Counted from the first letter of the stretch, positions 8,727-17,803 are shown. The stretch is DNA of 39,385 nt from Thioalkalivibrio sp. (GCA_011389655.1 JAABTX010000023.1:1-39385), one strand, 5' to 3'. The notes: generated from the letters alone by a model not told the origin. Numbers and translations are program-made.

Positions 8727-10052
8727 ATGACCACATCCTCATCCCAGAACGCCCCGAGATCGCTCGCCGGCCTGTACGAAACCATCGCGGGCGACGAGGA
8801 CGCCCGCGTCTGCAAGGACATCCCGGAGAGCGCCTGCAACGCGCAGCCGGTCAACTTCTTCCTGCATCTGGGCTCGAACACCCTGAGCAAGATCGGCGAC
8901 GAACTGGCGTCGGCGCGGCTGGTCCTGGCCTGGCTGCTCGGGGCACTCGGGGCCCCCGCAGCCTTCGCCGGCTTCCTGGTTCCGATCCGGGAATCCGGCG
9001 CGCTGATGCCGCAGCTGTTTGTCGCAGCCGCGATCCGCCGCCGGCCGGTGCGCAAGTGGTTCTGGGTGGCCGGGAGCGTGGGTCAGGGGGTGGCGGTGAT
9101 GCTGATGGCGGTGACCGCGATGACGCTGGAAGGGGCGGCCGCCGGCTGGGCGATCCTGGGCCTGCTCGCGTTCTTCGCGCTGTCACGGGGCGTGAACTCG
9201 GTGGCATCGAAGGACGTGCTCGGCAAGACCATCGCGAAGACCCGGCGGGGCACCGTGATGGGCTACGCCGCCTCCGCCGCGGGGTTCGCGACTCTGGCGC
9301 TGGGCCTGTACCTGACGCTGGCGGACCTGCAGGACGCGGGCATCGGTGTCTTCGTTGCACTGCTTGTCGCGGCGGCAGGGGTCTGGTGGCTCTCGGCGCT
9401 GGTGTTCGCCGGTCTGCGCGAGCAGCCGGGAGCCACGGAGGGTGGCGGCAACGCACTCGCCGAGGCCCTGCGCTCGATCAGCCTGCTGTGGCAGGACCGG
9501 AATTTCGGCCACTTCGTGCTGACACGGGCCCTGTTGATGAGCACCGCCCTCGCGCTGCCCTTCTACGTCCTGCTGGCCGAATCGGCAACCTCGGGCAGCT
9601 TCGTGACCCTCGGCCTGATGATCCTCGCGACCGGGCTTGCCTCGGCGCTGAGTGCTCCGGTCTGGGGCCGGAACTCGGATCGTTCATCCCGCGGCGTGCT
9701 GATCGCCTCCGGCCTGATCGCGGGTGCACTCGGTGTCGGGCTGGCGCTCCTCAGCTGGGCCGGCCGTGCGCAGACCCTCGACGGATGGGTCTACGCGGCC
9801 CTGTTCTTCGTGCTCGGCGTCAGCCACGCCGGGGTGCGCCTCGGGCGCAAGACCTACCTGGTCGACATGGCCACGGCGGAGACCCGCGCCGCCTTCACCG
9901 CGGTCAGCAACACGGTGATCGGGGTCCTGCTGCTGGTCGGCGGGCTGTTCGGACTGGTCGCGCAACTGGCCGGCACCGAGTTCGCGATCTTCATGCTGGC
10001 GCTGTTCAGCCTCGCCGGCGCCTTCAGCGCCTGGCGCATGCCCGAGGCCTGA
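8727..10052 (+). CDS. MFS transporter
   Basis: A 441-residue integral inner-membrane protein with about 10-12 hydrophobic segments beginning near residue 65 (LVLAWLLGALGAPAAFAGFLVP). The family-typical cytoplasmic loop is GRNSDRSSRGVLIASG near residue 315, and ARRGTVMG-like KTRRGTVMGYAASAAG occurs near residue 175. The N-terminal 45 residues are hydrophilic and carry two cysteines, which is unusual for the family. The substrate is unknown. No clear SD is visible. The ABC-F gene begins three bases after the stop, so they share a transcript. Confidence 0.85.
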   Translation: MTTSSSQNAPRSLAGLYETIAGDEDARVCKDIPESACNAQPVNFFLHLGSNTLSKIGDELASARLVLAWLLGALGAPAAFAGFLVPIRESGALMPQLFVAAAIRRRPVRKWFWVAGSVGQGVAVMLMAVTAMTLEGAAAGWAILGLLAFFALSRGVNSVASKDVLGKTIAKTRRGTVMGYAASAAGFATLALGLYLTLADLQDAGIGVFVALLVAAAGVWWLSALVFAGLREQPGATEGGGNALAEALRSISLLWQDRNFGHFVLTRALLMSTALALPFYVLLAESATSGSFVTLGLMILATGLASALSAPVWGRNSDRSSRGVLIASGLIAGALGVGLALLSWAGRAQTLDGWVYAALFFVLGVSHAGVRLGRKTYLVDMATAETRAAFTAVSNTVIGVLLLVGGLFGLVAQLAGTEFAIFMLALFSLAGAFSAWRMPEA

Positions 10053-10055
10053 CGG

Positions 10056-11969
10056 ATGGCCTTGCTGACCCTGAGGGGCGTTCGTCTGGCCTATGGCATG
10101 GCGGAACTGCTGGACGGCGTCGACCTGAGCCTCGAGCCCGGTGAACGGGTGTGCATCGCCGGCCGTAACGGCGAGGGCAAGTCCACGCTGCTGAAGATCC
10201 TCGCCGGCCGGATCCAGCCGGATTCCGGGGAGATCACCCGGCGCGACGGGCTGGTCACCGCCTTCCTGAGCCAGGAGCTGCCCGAGGACGTGCATGGAAG
10301 CATCTTCGACGTGGTCGCGGAGGGCCTGGGCGAGACCGGCCTGCTGCTGGAACGCTTCCATCACCTGAGTCTCAAGGCCTCCGGGGGCGACACGGAGGCC
10401 CTCGCGGCGATGGGCAGGGTGCAGGCCGAACTGGACGCGGTCGATGGCTGGTCGCTGCAGAACCGGGTCGAGACGACGCTGTCCCGCTTCGAGCTGCCTG
10501 CGGACCAGCCCTTCGCGGAACTCTCCGGCGGACTCCGCCGGCGGGTGTGGCTGGCCCGGGCGCTGGTGCGGGAGCCCGAGCTGTTGCTGCTCGACGAACC
10601 CACCAACCACCTCGACATCGCCGCCATCGGCTGGCTGGAGAACCTGCTCGCGGGCGCGTCGATGACCGTGGTCTTCATCACCCACGACCGCAGCTTCATG
10701 GAACGTCTCGCCACGCGCATCCTGGAACTGGATCGCGGCCGGTTGCACGAGCACCCACCGAGCCTGGAGACCTTTCGGCAGCGCCAGGCGGATCGCCTGG
10801 AGACCGAGGCCCGGCAGAACGCCGAGTTCGACCGCAAGCTGGCCCGCGAGGAGACCTGGGTCCGGCAGGGGATCAAGGCGCGGCGTACCCGCAACGAGGG
10901 CCGCGTGCGGGCCCTGGAGCAGCTCCGGCGGCAACGGGCGGCACGCCGCGAGCGCCAGGGCCAGGTCCGGCTCGCGCTGAACCCCGAGCAGCGCTCGGGG
11001 AGGCGCGTGATCGAGGCCGAGCAGGCCAGCTTCGGCTACCCGGGCCGGATCGTGGTCCGCGCACTGGACCTGCTGCTGCAGCGGGGCGACCGTCTCGGCA
11101 TCGTCGGCCCCAACGGTGCCGGCAAGACCACTCTGCTGCGCGGGCTGATCGGCGATCTGCCGCCGCTGTCCGGCACGGTGACGCTGGGGACGCAGCTGGA
11201 AATCGCCTATTTCGACCAGACCCGGGCGCAGCTGGACGAGGGCGCAACCGTTCAGGATGCGGTCGGCGAGGGCCGTGACCGGGTCACGGTGAACGGTACC
11301 ACCCGCCACATCCTGAGCTACCTCGAGGACTTCCTGTTCCCGCCGGCGCGGTCGCGCCAGCCGGTGTCGGCGCTCTCGGGCGGCGAACGCAACCGCCTGC
11401 TGCTTGCGAGGGTCTTCCTGCGCCCGGCGAACCTGCTGATCCTCGACGAGCCCACCAACGACCTCGATGTCGAGACACTGGAACTGCTGGAGACGCTGCT
11501 GATCGAGTATACCGGCACGGTGATCGTCGTCAGCCACGATCGCGCCTTCCTGGACAACGTGGTGACCAGCACGCTGGTGCTGGACGGCCGGGGCGGCGCC
11601 GAGGAATTCGTCGGCGGCTGGTCCGACCTGCCCGAGCGGGTCACCGCGCCGCTGCTCGAGACCGGCATCGACGGCAGGGAGCCGCCCGCTGTCCGGGTGG
11701 AGCCGAAGCAGTCCCCGGCGTCACCAGCAGCGCCGAAGGCGGCGCGCAAGCGATCCTACCGGGACGCGCGCGAGCTCGAACAGCTGCCCGGGCGTATCGA
11801 GGCCCTCGAGACACGGCGCGAGACCCTCGCGGCCGAGCTGTCGGATCCCGCCCTCTTCCGGGGGCCGGCGGACCGCCTCCGGGAACTGCAGCGGGAACTG
11901 GAGGCCGTGGACACGGAGCTGGCCGAGGCCTATCGCCGCTGGGAGTTCCTGGAGTCCGCCGCCGACTGA
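10056..11969 (+). CDS. uup: ABC-F family ATPase, Uup-like
   Basis: A 637-residue soluble protein with two ABC cassettes and no membrane segments. Cassette 1 has GRNGEGKST (36-44), the signature LSGGLRRRVWLARAL and LLLLDEPTNHLD. Cassette 2 has GPNGAGKTT (near 352), LSGGERNRLLLARVF and LLILDEPTNDLD. The C-terminus is a charged coiled coil (RDARELEQLPGRIEALETRR) typical of Uup, which binds ribosomes or branched DNA. ABC-F proteins act on the ribosomal E site, and Uup also limits precise excision of transposons. A GAGG serves as SD inside the end of the MFS gene. It is the last gene of the plus-strand run and converges on tmcA with no obvious terminator between. Confidence 0.93.
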   Translation: MALLTLRGVRLAYGMAELLDGVDLSLEPGERVCIAGRNGEGKSTLLKILAGRIQPDSGEITRRDGLVTAFLSQELPEDVHGSIFDVVAEGLGETGLLLERFHHLSLKASGGDTEALAAMGRVQAELDAVDGWSLQNRVETTLSRFELPADQPFAELSGGLRRRVWLARALVREPELLLLDEPTNHLDIAAIGWLENLLAGASMTVVFITHDRSFMERLATRILELDRGRLHEHPPSLETFRQRQADRLETEARQNAEFDRKLAREETWVRQGIKARRTRNEGRVRALEQLRRQRAARRERQGQVRLALNPEQRSGRRVIEAEQASFGYPGRIVVRALDLLLQRGDRLGIVGPNGAGKTTLLRGLIGDLPPLSGTVTLGTQLEIAYFDQTRAQLDEGATVQDAVGEGRDRVTVNGTTRHILSYLEDFLFPPARSRQPVSALSGGERNRLLLARVFLRPANLLILDEPTNDLDVETLELLETLLIEYTGTVIVVSHDRAFLDNVVTSTLVLDGRGGAEEFVGGWSDLPERVTAPLLETGIDGREPPAVRVEPKQSPASPAAPKAARKRSYRDARELEQLPGRIEALETRRETLAAELSDPALFRGPADRLRELQRELEAVDTELAEAYRRWEFLESAAD

Positions 11970-12016
11970 GTCCGGGGCGAGCGGGTCCGCCCACCGCGAT
12001 TTGATTCCGCGCCGGT

Positions 12017-14032
12017 TCAGCCATCATCACCCAGTGCGGCACGCAACGCCCGTCGCAGGGCACGTATTACACCGGCCCGCCCTGACTCGCCGGAGCACGC
12101 ACACAGCCGCGGCCACTCCTCCAGGCGCATGACTGCGGCCTCCAGCAGCACGCGGTCTTCCGCCGACACTGTCCGCAGGACGTCCGGTCGGCCCTGCAGC
12201 CAACGGCGCAGCGCCGGCAGCGCAGGTTCGAAGGGACGCTTCCGACGGGCGAATGCGCGGACCTCCTCCCGGTCCGCTGCCGGGTCGGATGTCGCCGGCG
12301 GCGGCAAGGACCGCCGCACCGAAACGGCGACATCCCGCTCCAGGGTCCGCAGCGGTCCGGCGCGCCACGCCGGCCAGTCCCGTGCGACCATCGCGCGCAG
12401 CCGGGTGATCTCCGTCGCCGCGGCGGGCTGCAGCGGACGAAGCACCACGGCCGCGTGCAGACCGCTGACCCCCTCCCGGCGGAAGCCGACCCGCAGCGGC
12501 GGGTACCCCGACGCCTCCCAGAAGCCCAGGAGCCCGGCGTCCGCACCGAAGCTCGCGCCGAGGAGTGCAAAGCCACGGCGCCGGCCGTGGCGCTCGGCGG
12601 CCCGCAGCATGCGGCGGCCGATGCCCCGGCGCTGCAGCCGCGGGTGCACCGCGATCCGCACAATCCGCAGTGCCGATCGGGATGCAGCCCGCAACGCGCC
12701 GTGCGCCGCCAGCACCGCGGGCAGGAAGCGCCCGGCCGGCCGGCGCTCCCCGGCCCACACCGAACGGGCCAGTTCCGGCTCCAGGCCCGGCTCCTCGAGC
12801 AGCAGCACGACGCCGACGAGGACGCGCCCGGGGCCGCGCAACAGACCGACCGACAGGGCCGGATCGTCGAGCCAGCGTCTAAGATCGGACGGACGCGTGC
12901 GGTAGTGGGCATCGGACAGCAGACCGACGACGGCCGCGAGCCCGGCCTCGTCGCCGGCAAGCCGCTCGCCGGAGACCCAGTGCATCCGGCGCCCGGCCAT
13001 CATGGCGGAGGCTTCGAGCCCGGCCGGCAAGACCGGAACCTCCGCGTCGAGCAGAAAGAGACGGTTGATCCATTCCTCCAGCGGGTCCCCGGCGGCCCAG
13101 CGCACGGGCTCCCGCAGGCCCAGCTCCTGCAACGGATGTCCGCGGCGGCGCAGCGCCTGCAGGAAGCGCAGGCGGAAACCGCGTCCGCTGCCCTCGAAGC
13201 CGGCGGTGGTCGTCGAGAAGACGGTTCGCGGCGCGCGCGCCGCCAGCGCCAGCAGCACGTGTACCGGCAGTGCCGCGGCCTCGTCCACGACCAGCACGCG
13301 CGGCCGCAGGTCGCCCGTCAGCAGCGTGCCGGGAGCGGTGTAGACACCGGCGTCGGGGACCGGCCCCCGCCCGTCGGTTCCGGAATCGGGGTCCAGCGCG
13401 CGGAGCAGCGACCCGATGGACGCAGGGCTGCGCGCGGTGACGCGGACGTCCTTCACGCCCTCCGCGCGCCACTGGCGGAGCACGACGCCGAGGAGCGTGG
13501 ACTTGCCGCGCCCGCGCGGTGCGGTGAGCACCAGGCTCAGCGGTCCCGGGTGCCCCGGCAGCGGAAGCATCTCCCGGAACGCGCGCAGCTGCCCCGGGCT
13601 CAGGCGGGGCCGCTTCTCGGGCCGCACCGGCAGAGGCGCGGGCAGCGCGGATCCGGAACCCAGCCAGTGCACTGCCGGTTCCGTCAGGAACCGCTGCAAG
13701 CGCCGGGCGAACGGGCCGGACGCGGCCTGTGCGACGATCAGCAGCAGGACTCCACCGCCGCGCAGCAGGCCCGCGGCGATCGCGAGGGCATCCGGATGGA
13801 AATCGGCGCCGGCCTCGAAGACCAGTGCGTCGTACTCCCTGCCGAGCCAGTGCGCGGCCTGGGCCGGCGCAATCGCCGGCACACCGGACGGCACCCCAGC
13901 CCCCAGCCACGCGACGCTGGACCGGGCCGCCAGATCCCTGATCCAGCCGGATACCCGCCGTCGTGTCCCGGGGCTGTCGGGCACCGCGATCAGTTGCCGC
14001 GTGCAGGCGGATTGCGGCGGCTTCGCATGCAT
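12017..14032 (-). CDS. tmcA: tRNA(Met) cytidine acetyltransferase TmcA
   Basis: Makes N4-acetylcytidine at the wobble position of elongator tRNA-Met, using acetyl-CoA and ATP or GTP hydrolysis. Domains in order: an N-terminal module, a helicase-like ATPase with APRGRGKST (171-179) and VLVVDEAAALP (247-257, DEAA box), then a GNAT acetyltransferase with RIAVHPRLQRRGIGRRML (459-476), then a tRNA-binding tail. I place the start at the ATG at 14032, giving 671 residues, the length of E. coli TmcA. The frame is open to 14146, but the extra 38 residues are Pro/Arg-rich and look non-coding. No strong SD supports either start. The gene diverges from the cold-shock gene. Confidence 0.93.
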   Translation of the reverse strand: MHAKPPQSACTRQLIAVPDSPGTRRRVSGWIRDLAARSSVAWLGAGVPSGVPAIAPAQAAHWLGREYDALVFEAGADFHPDALAIAAGLLRGGGVLLLIVAQAASGPFARRLQRFLTEPAVHWLGSGSALPAPLPVRPEKRPRLSPGQLRAFREMLPLPGHPGPLSLVLTAPRGRGKSTLLGVVLRQWRAEGVKDVRVTARSPASIGSLLRALDPDSGTDGRGPVPDAGVYTAPGTLLTGDLRPRVLVVDEAAALPVHVLLALAARAPRTVFSTTTAGFEGSGRGFRLRFLQALRRRGHPLQELGLREPVRWAAGDPLEEWINRLFLLDAEVPVLPAGLEASAMMAGRRMHWVSGERLAGDEAGLAAVVGLLSDAHYRTRPSDLRRWLDDPALSVGLLRGPGRVLVGVVLLLEEPGLEPELARSVWAGERRPAGRFLPAVLAAHGALRAASRSALRIVRIAVHPRLQRRGIGRRMLRAAERHGRRRGFALLGASFGADAGLLGFWEASGYPPLRVGFRREGVSGLHAAVVLRPLQPAAATEITRLRAMVARDWPAWRAGPLRTLERDVAVSVRRSLPPPATSDPAADREEVRAFARRKRPFEPALPALRRWLQGRPDVLRTVSAEDRVLLEAAVMRLEEWPRLCACSGESGRAGVIRALRRALRAALGDDG

Positions 14033-14200
14033 GATCGTCGATGGTACCGCCTCGAGGCGAAGATCACCGGGAACGCACGCGATGGCCGGGCGGCGCCGCA
14101 TACCGCTTGCCGGCCGAACAGGCTCAGGCGGGATCCGGGGCGACATGGCGCCGTCCCGTGATCCCTTTGCAATCTGCGGCGGCCTGAAACAAAAGAGTCA

Positions 14201-14230
14201 TTGGCTTTCTTGCCACACGAGGCGTATAGT
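14201..14230 (+). promoter_or_regulatory. sigma-70-type promoter of the cold-shock gene
   Basis: TTGGCT (14201-14206), an 18-base spacer and TATAGT (14225-14230). The predicted transcript starts near 14237, giving a leader of about 110 bases. Long structured leaders are known for cold-inducible csp mRNAs, so cold regulation at RNA level is possible but not shown. Confidence 0.6.
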
Positions 14231-14347
14231 CGTGCATGTGAGAGGCCGTCCGGCGACGAAGCTCGACAGTTTCTGTTCAGGCAGTCGCTGCGGTGACCTG
14301 TTGTCATTGAGCCGCTCACATTTGTGTATATCTAAGTAACGAGGTTG

Positions 14348-14557
14348 ATGGTTGTGAATACTGGTGTAGTGAAGTGGTTCAATGAGAGCAAGGGGTTCGG
14401 GTTCATCACTCCCGATGATGGCGGCAAGGACGTGTTCGTCCATTTCTCCGCGATCGACGGAAGTGGTTTCAAGACCCTGGCGGAAGGTCAGAAGGTCTCT
14501 TTCGAGATTCAGCAGACCCCGAAGGGTCTCGCCGCCGGCGCGGTGAAGGCCATCTAA
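14348..14557 (+). CDS. cold-shock domain protein (CspA family)
   Basis: A single cold-shock domain of about 69 residues that binds single-stranded RNA and DNA as an RNA chaperone or antiterminator. The RNP1 motif KGFGFI and the RNP2 motif VFVHFSAI are intact, and the C-terminus (GPKGL-like [13 protein letters not shown]) is typical. The start is ambiguous. ATG at 14348 gives [10 protein letters not shown] and the usual family length, but GAGG is only three bases away. GTG at 14354 has better SD spacing (nine bases) and gives MNTGVVKW. The gene stands alone, followed by a terminator at 14598-14623. Whether it is cold-induced or constitutive (CspE-like) cannot be told from the protein. Confidence 0.95.
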   Translation: MVVNTGVVKWFNESKGFGFITPDDGGKDVFVHFSAIDGSGFKTLAEGQKVSFEIQQTPKGLAAGAVKAI

Positions 14558-14597
14558 GGAGCTCTGCCCGCGTCGGGGGGTAGCCCTCGCGTGGATC

Positions 14598-14623
14598 AGC
14601 CGCCCTCCGGGGCGGCTTTTTTT
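14598..14623 (+). terminator. Rho-independent terminator of the cold-shock gene
   Basis: AGCCGCCC and GGGCGGCT form an 8-bp GC-rich stem with a four-base loop, directly followed by seven T residues. It lies 40 bases after the csp stop. Confidence 0.93.
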
Positions 14624-14836
14624 GTGCAGGAAATAGCGGTCGCGCCCAAAGCGGGCGACCTGCAGACGGACGGCCACCAGCCCGACCATTAAGCGGGGCA
14701 CAGGGCGCGCCCACCAGAGACCGATACGGCCGGAATCGTGGACCCGCCACATCCGGTCCACCCTGCGCCCATGAGCGCACCTTCCGCCCTCCGTGTCTAC
14801 GGGTCCCTGAAGGCATACGCCGGGGTTCTTCCACAT
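14624..14836. other. intergenic stretch between csp and glnA terminators
   Basis: The gap between csp and glnA (14558-14898) holds the two terminators and about 210 bases between them. I see no supported gene there. Only a small imperfect hairpin (GGTCGC/GCGACC near 14638-14660) stands out. Confidence 0.5.
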
Positions 14837-14872
14837 AAAAAGGCCGTGCCCCGAATCTCCCGGGGCACGGCC
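14837..14872 (-). terminator. Rho-independent terminator of glnA
   Basis: On the minus strand GGCCGTGCCCCG pairs with CGGGGCACGGCC (12-bp perfect stem, seven-base loop), followed by TTTTTATG. It lies about 26 bases after the glnA stop. Confidence 0.95.
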
Positions 14873-14898
14873 GACGACATCCTGCTGCCGACGAAGGC

Positions 14899-16308
14899 TT
14901 ACAGGCTGTAGTACATGTCGAACTCGACCGGGTGCGTGGTCATGCGCAACTGGGTCACGTCCTCCATCTTCAGGCTGATGTAGGCATCGATCATGTCGTC
15001 GGTGAACACACCGCCAGCGGTCAGGAAGGCACGATCCTGGTCGAGGTGGTCCAGCGCCTGGTCGAGCGCGGCGCAGACCTGCGGGATGTTCTTCTCTTCT
15101 TCGGGCGGAAGGTCATACAGGTTCTTGTCCATCGCGTCGCCGGGATGGATCTTGTTCTGGATCCCGTCAATGCCGGCCATCAGCATCGCCGCGAAGGCCA
15201 GATAGGGGTTCGCGGTGGAATCCGGGAACCGCACCTCGATGCGACGTGCCTTCGGACTCATCACGAAGGGGATGCGGATGGAGGCCGAGCGGTTGCGGGC
15301 CGAGTACGCCAGCATCACCGGCGCCTCGAAGCCCGGGACCAGCCGTTTGTAGCTGTTGGTGGAGGCATTGGTGAAGGCGTTCAGCGCCCGCGCATGCTTG
15401 ATGATGCCGCCGATGTAGTACAGCGCGGTCTCGGAAAGCCCCCCGTAGAGGTCACCACTGAAGAGATTCGACCCGCCCTTCGAGATCGACATGTGCACGT
15501 GCATCCCGGAGCCGTTGTCCCCGACGATCGGCTTGGGCATGAAGGTAGCGGTCTTGCCGTGGGCATGGGCCACATTCTGCACCACGTACTTGAGGATCTG
15601 GACCTCGTCCGCCTTGCGCGTCAGGGTCGCGGCACCGACGCCGATTTCGCACTGACCGGCGGTCGCCACCTCGTGGTGATGAACCTCGGTATGGAGGCCC
15701 ATCTCGCTGAGAACCTCACACATGGTGGACCGGATGTCATGCAGGCTGTCCACCGGCGGAACGGGGAAGTAGCCACCCTTCACCGTCGGGCGATGTCCGA
15801 TGTTGCCGTCGTCGTAGACACGCTCCGAGTTCCAGGAGGCCTCGCTGGAATCCACCTGGCAGTAGGAGCCGGACAGCGACGCACCCCACTTGACGTCATC
15901 CAGCACGAAGAACTCGTTCTCCGGGCCGAAGAGTGCGCTGTCGGCGATGCCGGTCGAGGCCATGTAGGCCTCGGCGCGCTTCGCGAGCGAGCGCGGGCAG
16001 CGGTCGTAGCCCTGCATCGTGGCCGGTTCGACCACGTCGCAGCGGAGGTTCATCGTGAGATCCTCGAAGAACGGGTCCAGCACCGCGGACTCCGCATCCG
16101 GCATCAGGATCATGTCCGATTCGTTGATCCCCTTCCAGCCGGAGATCGAGGAACCGTCGAACATCTTCCCGTCCTCGAAGGTGCCTTCGCTGATCTCGTG
16201 GGCCGGGACAGTGACGTGCTGTTCCTTGCCCTTGCTGTCGGTGAAACGGAAATCGATGAACTGGACTTCCTTTTCCTGGATGGTTTTCAGCACGTCGGCT
16301 GCGGACAT
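14899..16308 (-). CDS. glnA: glutamine synthetase, type I (GSI-beta, adenylylated)
   Basis: Condenses ammonia and glutamate to glutamine with ATP, the main entry of ammonia at low concentration. At 469 residues it matches the E. coli dodecameric enzyme along its length. Active-site blocks are MFDGSSI (49-55), GPENEFF (128-134), [24 protein letters not shown] (264-274) and NRSASIRIP. The adenylylation site Tyr398 is present in [10 protein letters not shown], so control by GlnE is expected. AGGAG precedes the ATG. Upstream is a sigma-54 promoter with two NtrC sites, so transcription should rise under nitrogen limitation. No glnL or glnG follows; the gene ends at its own terminator. Confidence 0.98.
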   Translation of the reverse strand: MSAADVLKTIQEKEVQFIDFRFTDSKGKEQHVTVPAHEISEGTFEDGKMFDGSSISGWKGINESDMILMPDAESAVLDPFFEDLTMNLRCDVVEPATMQGYDRCPRSLAKRAEAYMASTGIADSALFGPENEFFVLDDVKWGASLSGSYCQVDSSEASWNSERVYDDGNIGHRPTVKGGYFPVPPVDSLHDIRSTMCEVLSEMGLHTEVHHHEVATAGQCEIGVGAATLTRKADEVQILKYVVQNVAHAHGKTATFMPKPIVGDNGSGMHVHMSISKGGSNLFSGDLYGGLSETALYYIGGIIKHARALNAFTNASTNSYKRLVPGFEAPVMLAYSARNRSASIRIPFVMSPKARRIEVRFPDSTANPYLAFAAMLMAGIDGIQNKIHPGDAMDKNLYDLPPEEEKNIPQVCAALDQALDHLDQDRAFLTAGGVFTDDMIDAYISLKMEDVTQLRMTTHPVEFDMYYSL

Positions 16309-16411
16309 GTACTTTCTCCTTTCACTTGACTTGAACTGATCTCATGGGGATGTATCCGCGCCGCCCGTCCGGCGCTCGCACGAACGGGCACGCATCATCA
16401 CGCGGGGTCTT

Positions 16412-16429
16412 AAGCAGGGTTTGTGCCAG
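16412..16429 (-). promoter_or_regulatory. sigma-54 promoter of glnA
   Basis: On the minus strand CTGGCACAAACCCTGCTT carries TGGCAC with GG exactly ten bases before GC, the invariant -24/-12 spacing. Predicted start is near 16402, about 95 bases before the glnA ATG. Confidence 0.85.
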
Positions 16430-16479
16430 CGTGATCATCACGCCGAATCTCTCCCCGCGCAGACCGCCTCTCACTCTTT

Positions 16480-16496
16480 TGCACCCTTGTCGGGCG
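16480..16496 (-). promoter_or_regulatory. NtrC-binding site 2 (promoter-proximal)
   Basis: TGCAC-N7-GGGC on the plus strand matches the dyad GCAC-N7-GTGC with one mismatch. Its centre is 22 bp, two helical turns, from the upstream NtrC site, the arrangement expected for cooperative NtrC binding. Confidence 0.65.
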
Positions 16497-16501
16497 CAGA
16501 T

Positions 16502-16518
16502 TGCACTATTCCGGTGCG
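16502..16518 (-). promoter_or_regulatory. NtrC-binding site 1 (perfect, overlaps the CDF gene end)
   Basis: TGCACTATTCCGGTGCG contains the perfect dyad GCAC-N7-GTGC. It lies about 108 bases upstream of the predicted glnA start. It spans the last four codons and stop of the upstream cation transporter gene, so its sequence is constrained by both functions. Confidence 0.82.
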
Positions 16519-17729
16519 GATTGCGAGACGGTCTGCGCGTTCCTGGTGCGCGCCCGGAATACGATCAGGACTTCGCCGAGCTGACCCTCAAGACCCGGGT
16601 GCGCATGCACGAGCTCCGCAAGCTCCGCCGCGCGTTCGTTCAGTTCGGTGCCGCTGGTGTCGTCCTCCAGGCGCAGGGTGAGGGTCACGTGGACGCGTCC
16701 ACCGAGGTAGTGCAGGGCCACCTGCTCGATGAGCGCGAGCTCCGGCAATCCCTCCCACGCCTGGCGGATGTGCGCGGTGACTGCCGGCCGCAGCGGCAGG
16801 CCGACGCTGCGCAACTGCTCTTCGTCGTTTTCGGGGTCCACGTGCACGGTCACGTCCCGCAGCGTCCCCATGCTGTCCCGGATCGCGCGGTAGACCTCGT
16901 CGGCGATCTGGTGTCCCTCCGACACCGAGATCCGCGGAGCCACCTGGATGTGTACGTCCGCCGCGGCCTCGTTCCCCAGCTTGCGGGTGCGCAGCATGTG
17001 TGCGTCCTTGACCCCGGGCACGCTATCGATGGCCTGCTGGATCACGTCGACCTGCTCCGGCTCCAGCGCGGTGTCGATCAGCTCGGCGGCACTCCTGAAC
17101 ATCAGTTGCCAGGCCATGTGCAGGATGAACAGGGCCACGACCAGCGCCGCCACGGCATCCAGCCACGGCCAGCCGACCACGGCGCCGCCAATGCCGATGA
17201 AGACGACCACCGACGAGATCGCGTCGGTCCGGTGATGCCACGCGTTCGCATGCAGCAGTGCCGACTGGATTCGCCGCGCCGCGCGCACGTGGTACTGGTA
17301 GAGTCCTTCCTTGGCCACGAGCGCGACCGCCGCGAAGATCAGCGCAGGCGGTGCCGGGCCGGTCAGCGTCTCCCAGGCCAGCAGCCGCTGACCGGCAGTC
17401 CAGCCGATCCCGAGCGCCGCAAGGGCCAGGAGCAGACCGACCACGATGGTGGCGAGGGTCTCGATGCGGCCATGGCCATAGGGATGGTCCCGGTCCGGCG
17501 ACGCCGAGGCCTTGCCCGCGGCGAACAGGACCACGCTGTCGCTGATCAGGTCGGACAGCGTGTGGGCGCCATCGGCGATCAGCGCCTGCGACTGAAACAG
17601 CCACCCCGTGAAGATCTGCGTCGTCGCCAGCAGCAGATTCACCACGCCGGCCAGGAGGGTGGCCGCTCGCGTGGTCCGGTAGCGCTCCTCGGGTGACGCC
17701 ACGGCTGCGCTTGTGGAAACCCTGCTCAA
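16506..17729 (-). CDS. cation diffusion facilitator (CDF) family metal exporter
   Basis: An inner-membrane divalent-cation/proton antiporter of 407 residues. Six transmembrane segments span about residues 22-205. The metal site is readable: His56 and Asp60 in ADGAHTLSD (TM2), and His165 and Asp169 in NAWHHRTDA (TM5). HPYGHGRIE is the conserved TM2-3 loop. The cytoplasmic dimerisation domain (about 210-295) contains PGVKDAHMLRTRKLG. A further 100 residues beyond it are not usual for the family. The start is TTG at 17729, with AAGGAT five bases upstream; a GTG nine codons later has no SD. Metal (Zn, Fe, Mn or Co) cannot be assigned, but a Fur-box-like site lies directly upstream. Confidence 0.9.
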   Translation of the reverse strand: MSRVSTSAAVASPEERYRTTRAATLLAGVVNLLLATTQIFTGWLFQSQALIADGAHTLSDLISDSVVLFAAGKASASPDRDHPYGHGRIETLATIVVGLLLALAALGIGWTAGQRLLAWETLTGPAPPALIFAAVALVAKEGLYQYHVRAARRIQSALLHANAWHHRTDAISSVVVFIGIGGAVVGWPWLDAVAALVVALFILHMAWQLMFRSAAELIDTALEPEQVDVIQQAIDSVPGVKDAHMLRTRKLGNEAAADVHIQVAPRISVSEGHQIADEVYRAIRDSMGTLRDVTVHVDPENDEEQLRSVGLPLRPAVTAHIRQAWEGLPELALIEQVALHYLGGRVHVTLTLRLEDDTSGTELNERAAELAELVHAHPGLEGQLGEVLIVFRARTRNAQTVSQSAPE

Positions 17730-17746
17730 GGATTATCCTTGTAAAT

Positions 17747-17765
17747 AGGAATGCGTCTCATTGCT
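17747..17765. promoter_or_regulatory. putative Fur-family operator between divergent genes
   Basis: AGGAATGCGTCTCATTGCT contains the dyad AATG-N5-CATT. Its central 14 bases differ at two positions from GAATGATTCTCATT, a common form of the Fur box. It lies in the 74-bp gap between the CDF exporter start and the 93-residue gene and overlaps a TATATT box (17765-17770). Binding by Fur or Irr is inferred. Confidence 0.5.
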
Positions 17766-17803
17766 ATATTCGTGTCCCCGGTCTGATCCGGCAGGAGTCC
17801 CAT

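Noticed and set aside
14638-14660. Imperfect hairpin GGTCGC/GCGACC between csp and glnA
   Set aside because: Short, with a bulge, no T-run and no partner; probably chance in GC-rich DNA.
14198-14836. Minus-strand open frame overlapping csp and its terminator
   Set aside because: It runs across the csp terminator and coding region, and its translation has no family features. I also looked for a DUF1294-like remnant and found none.
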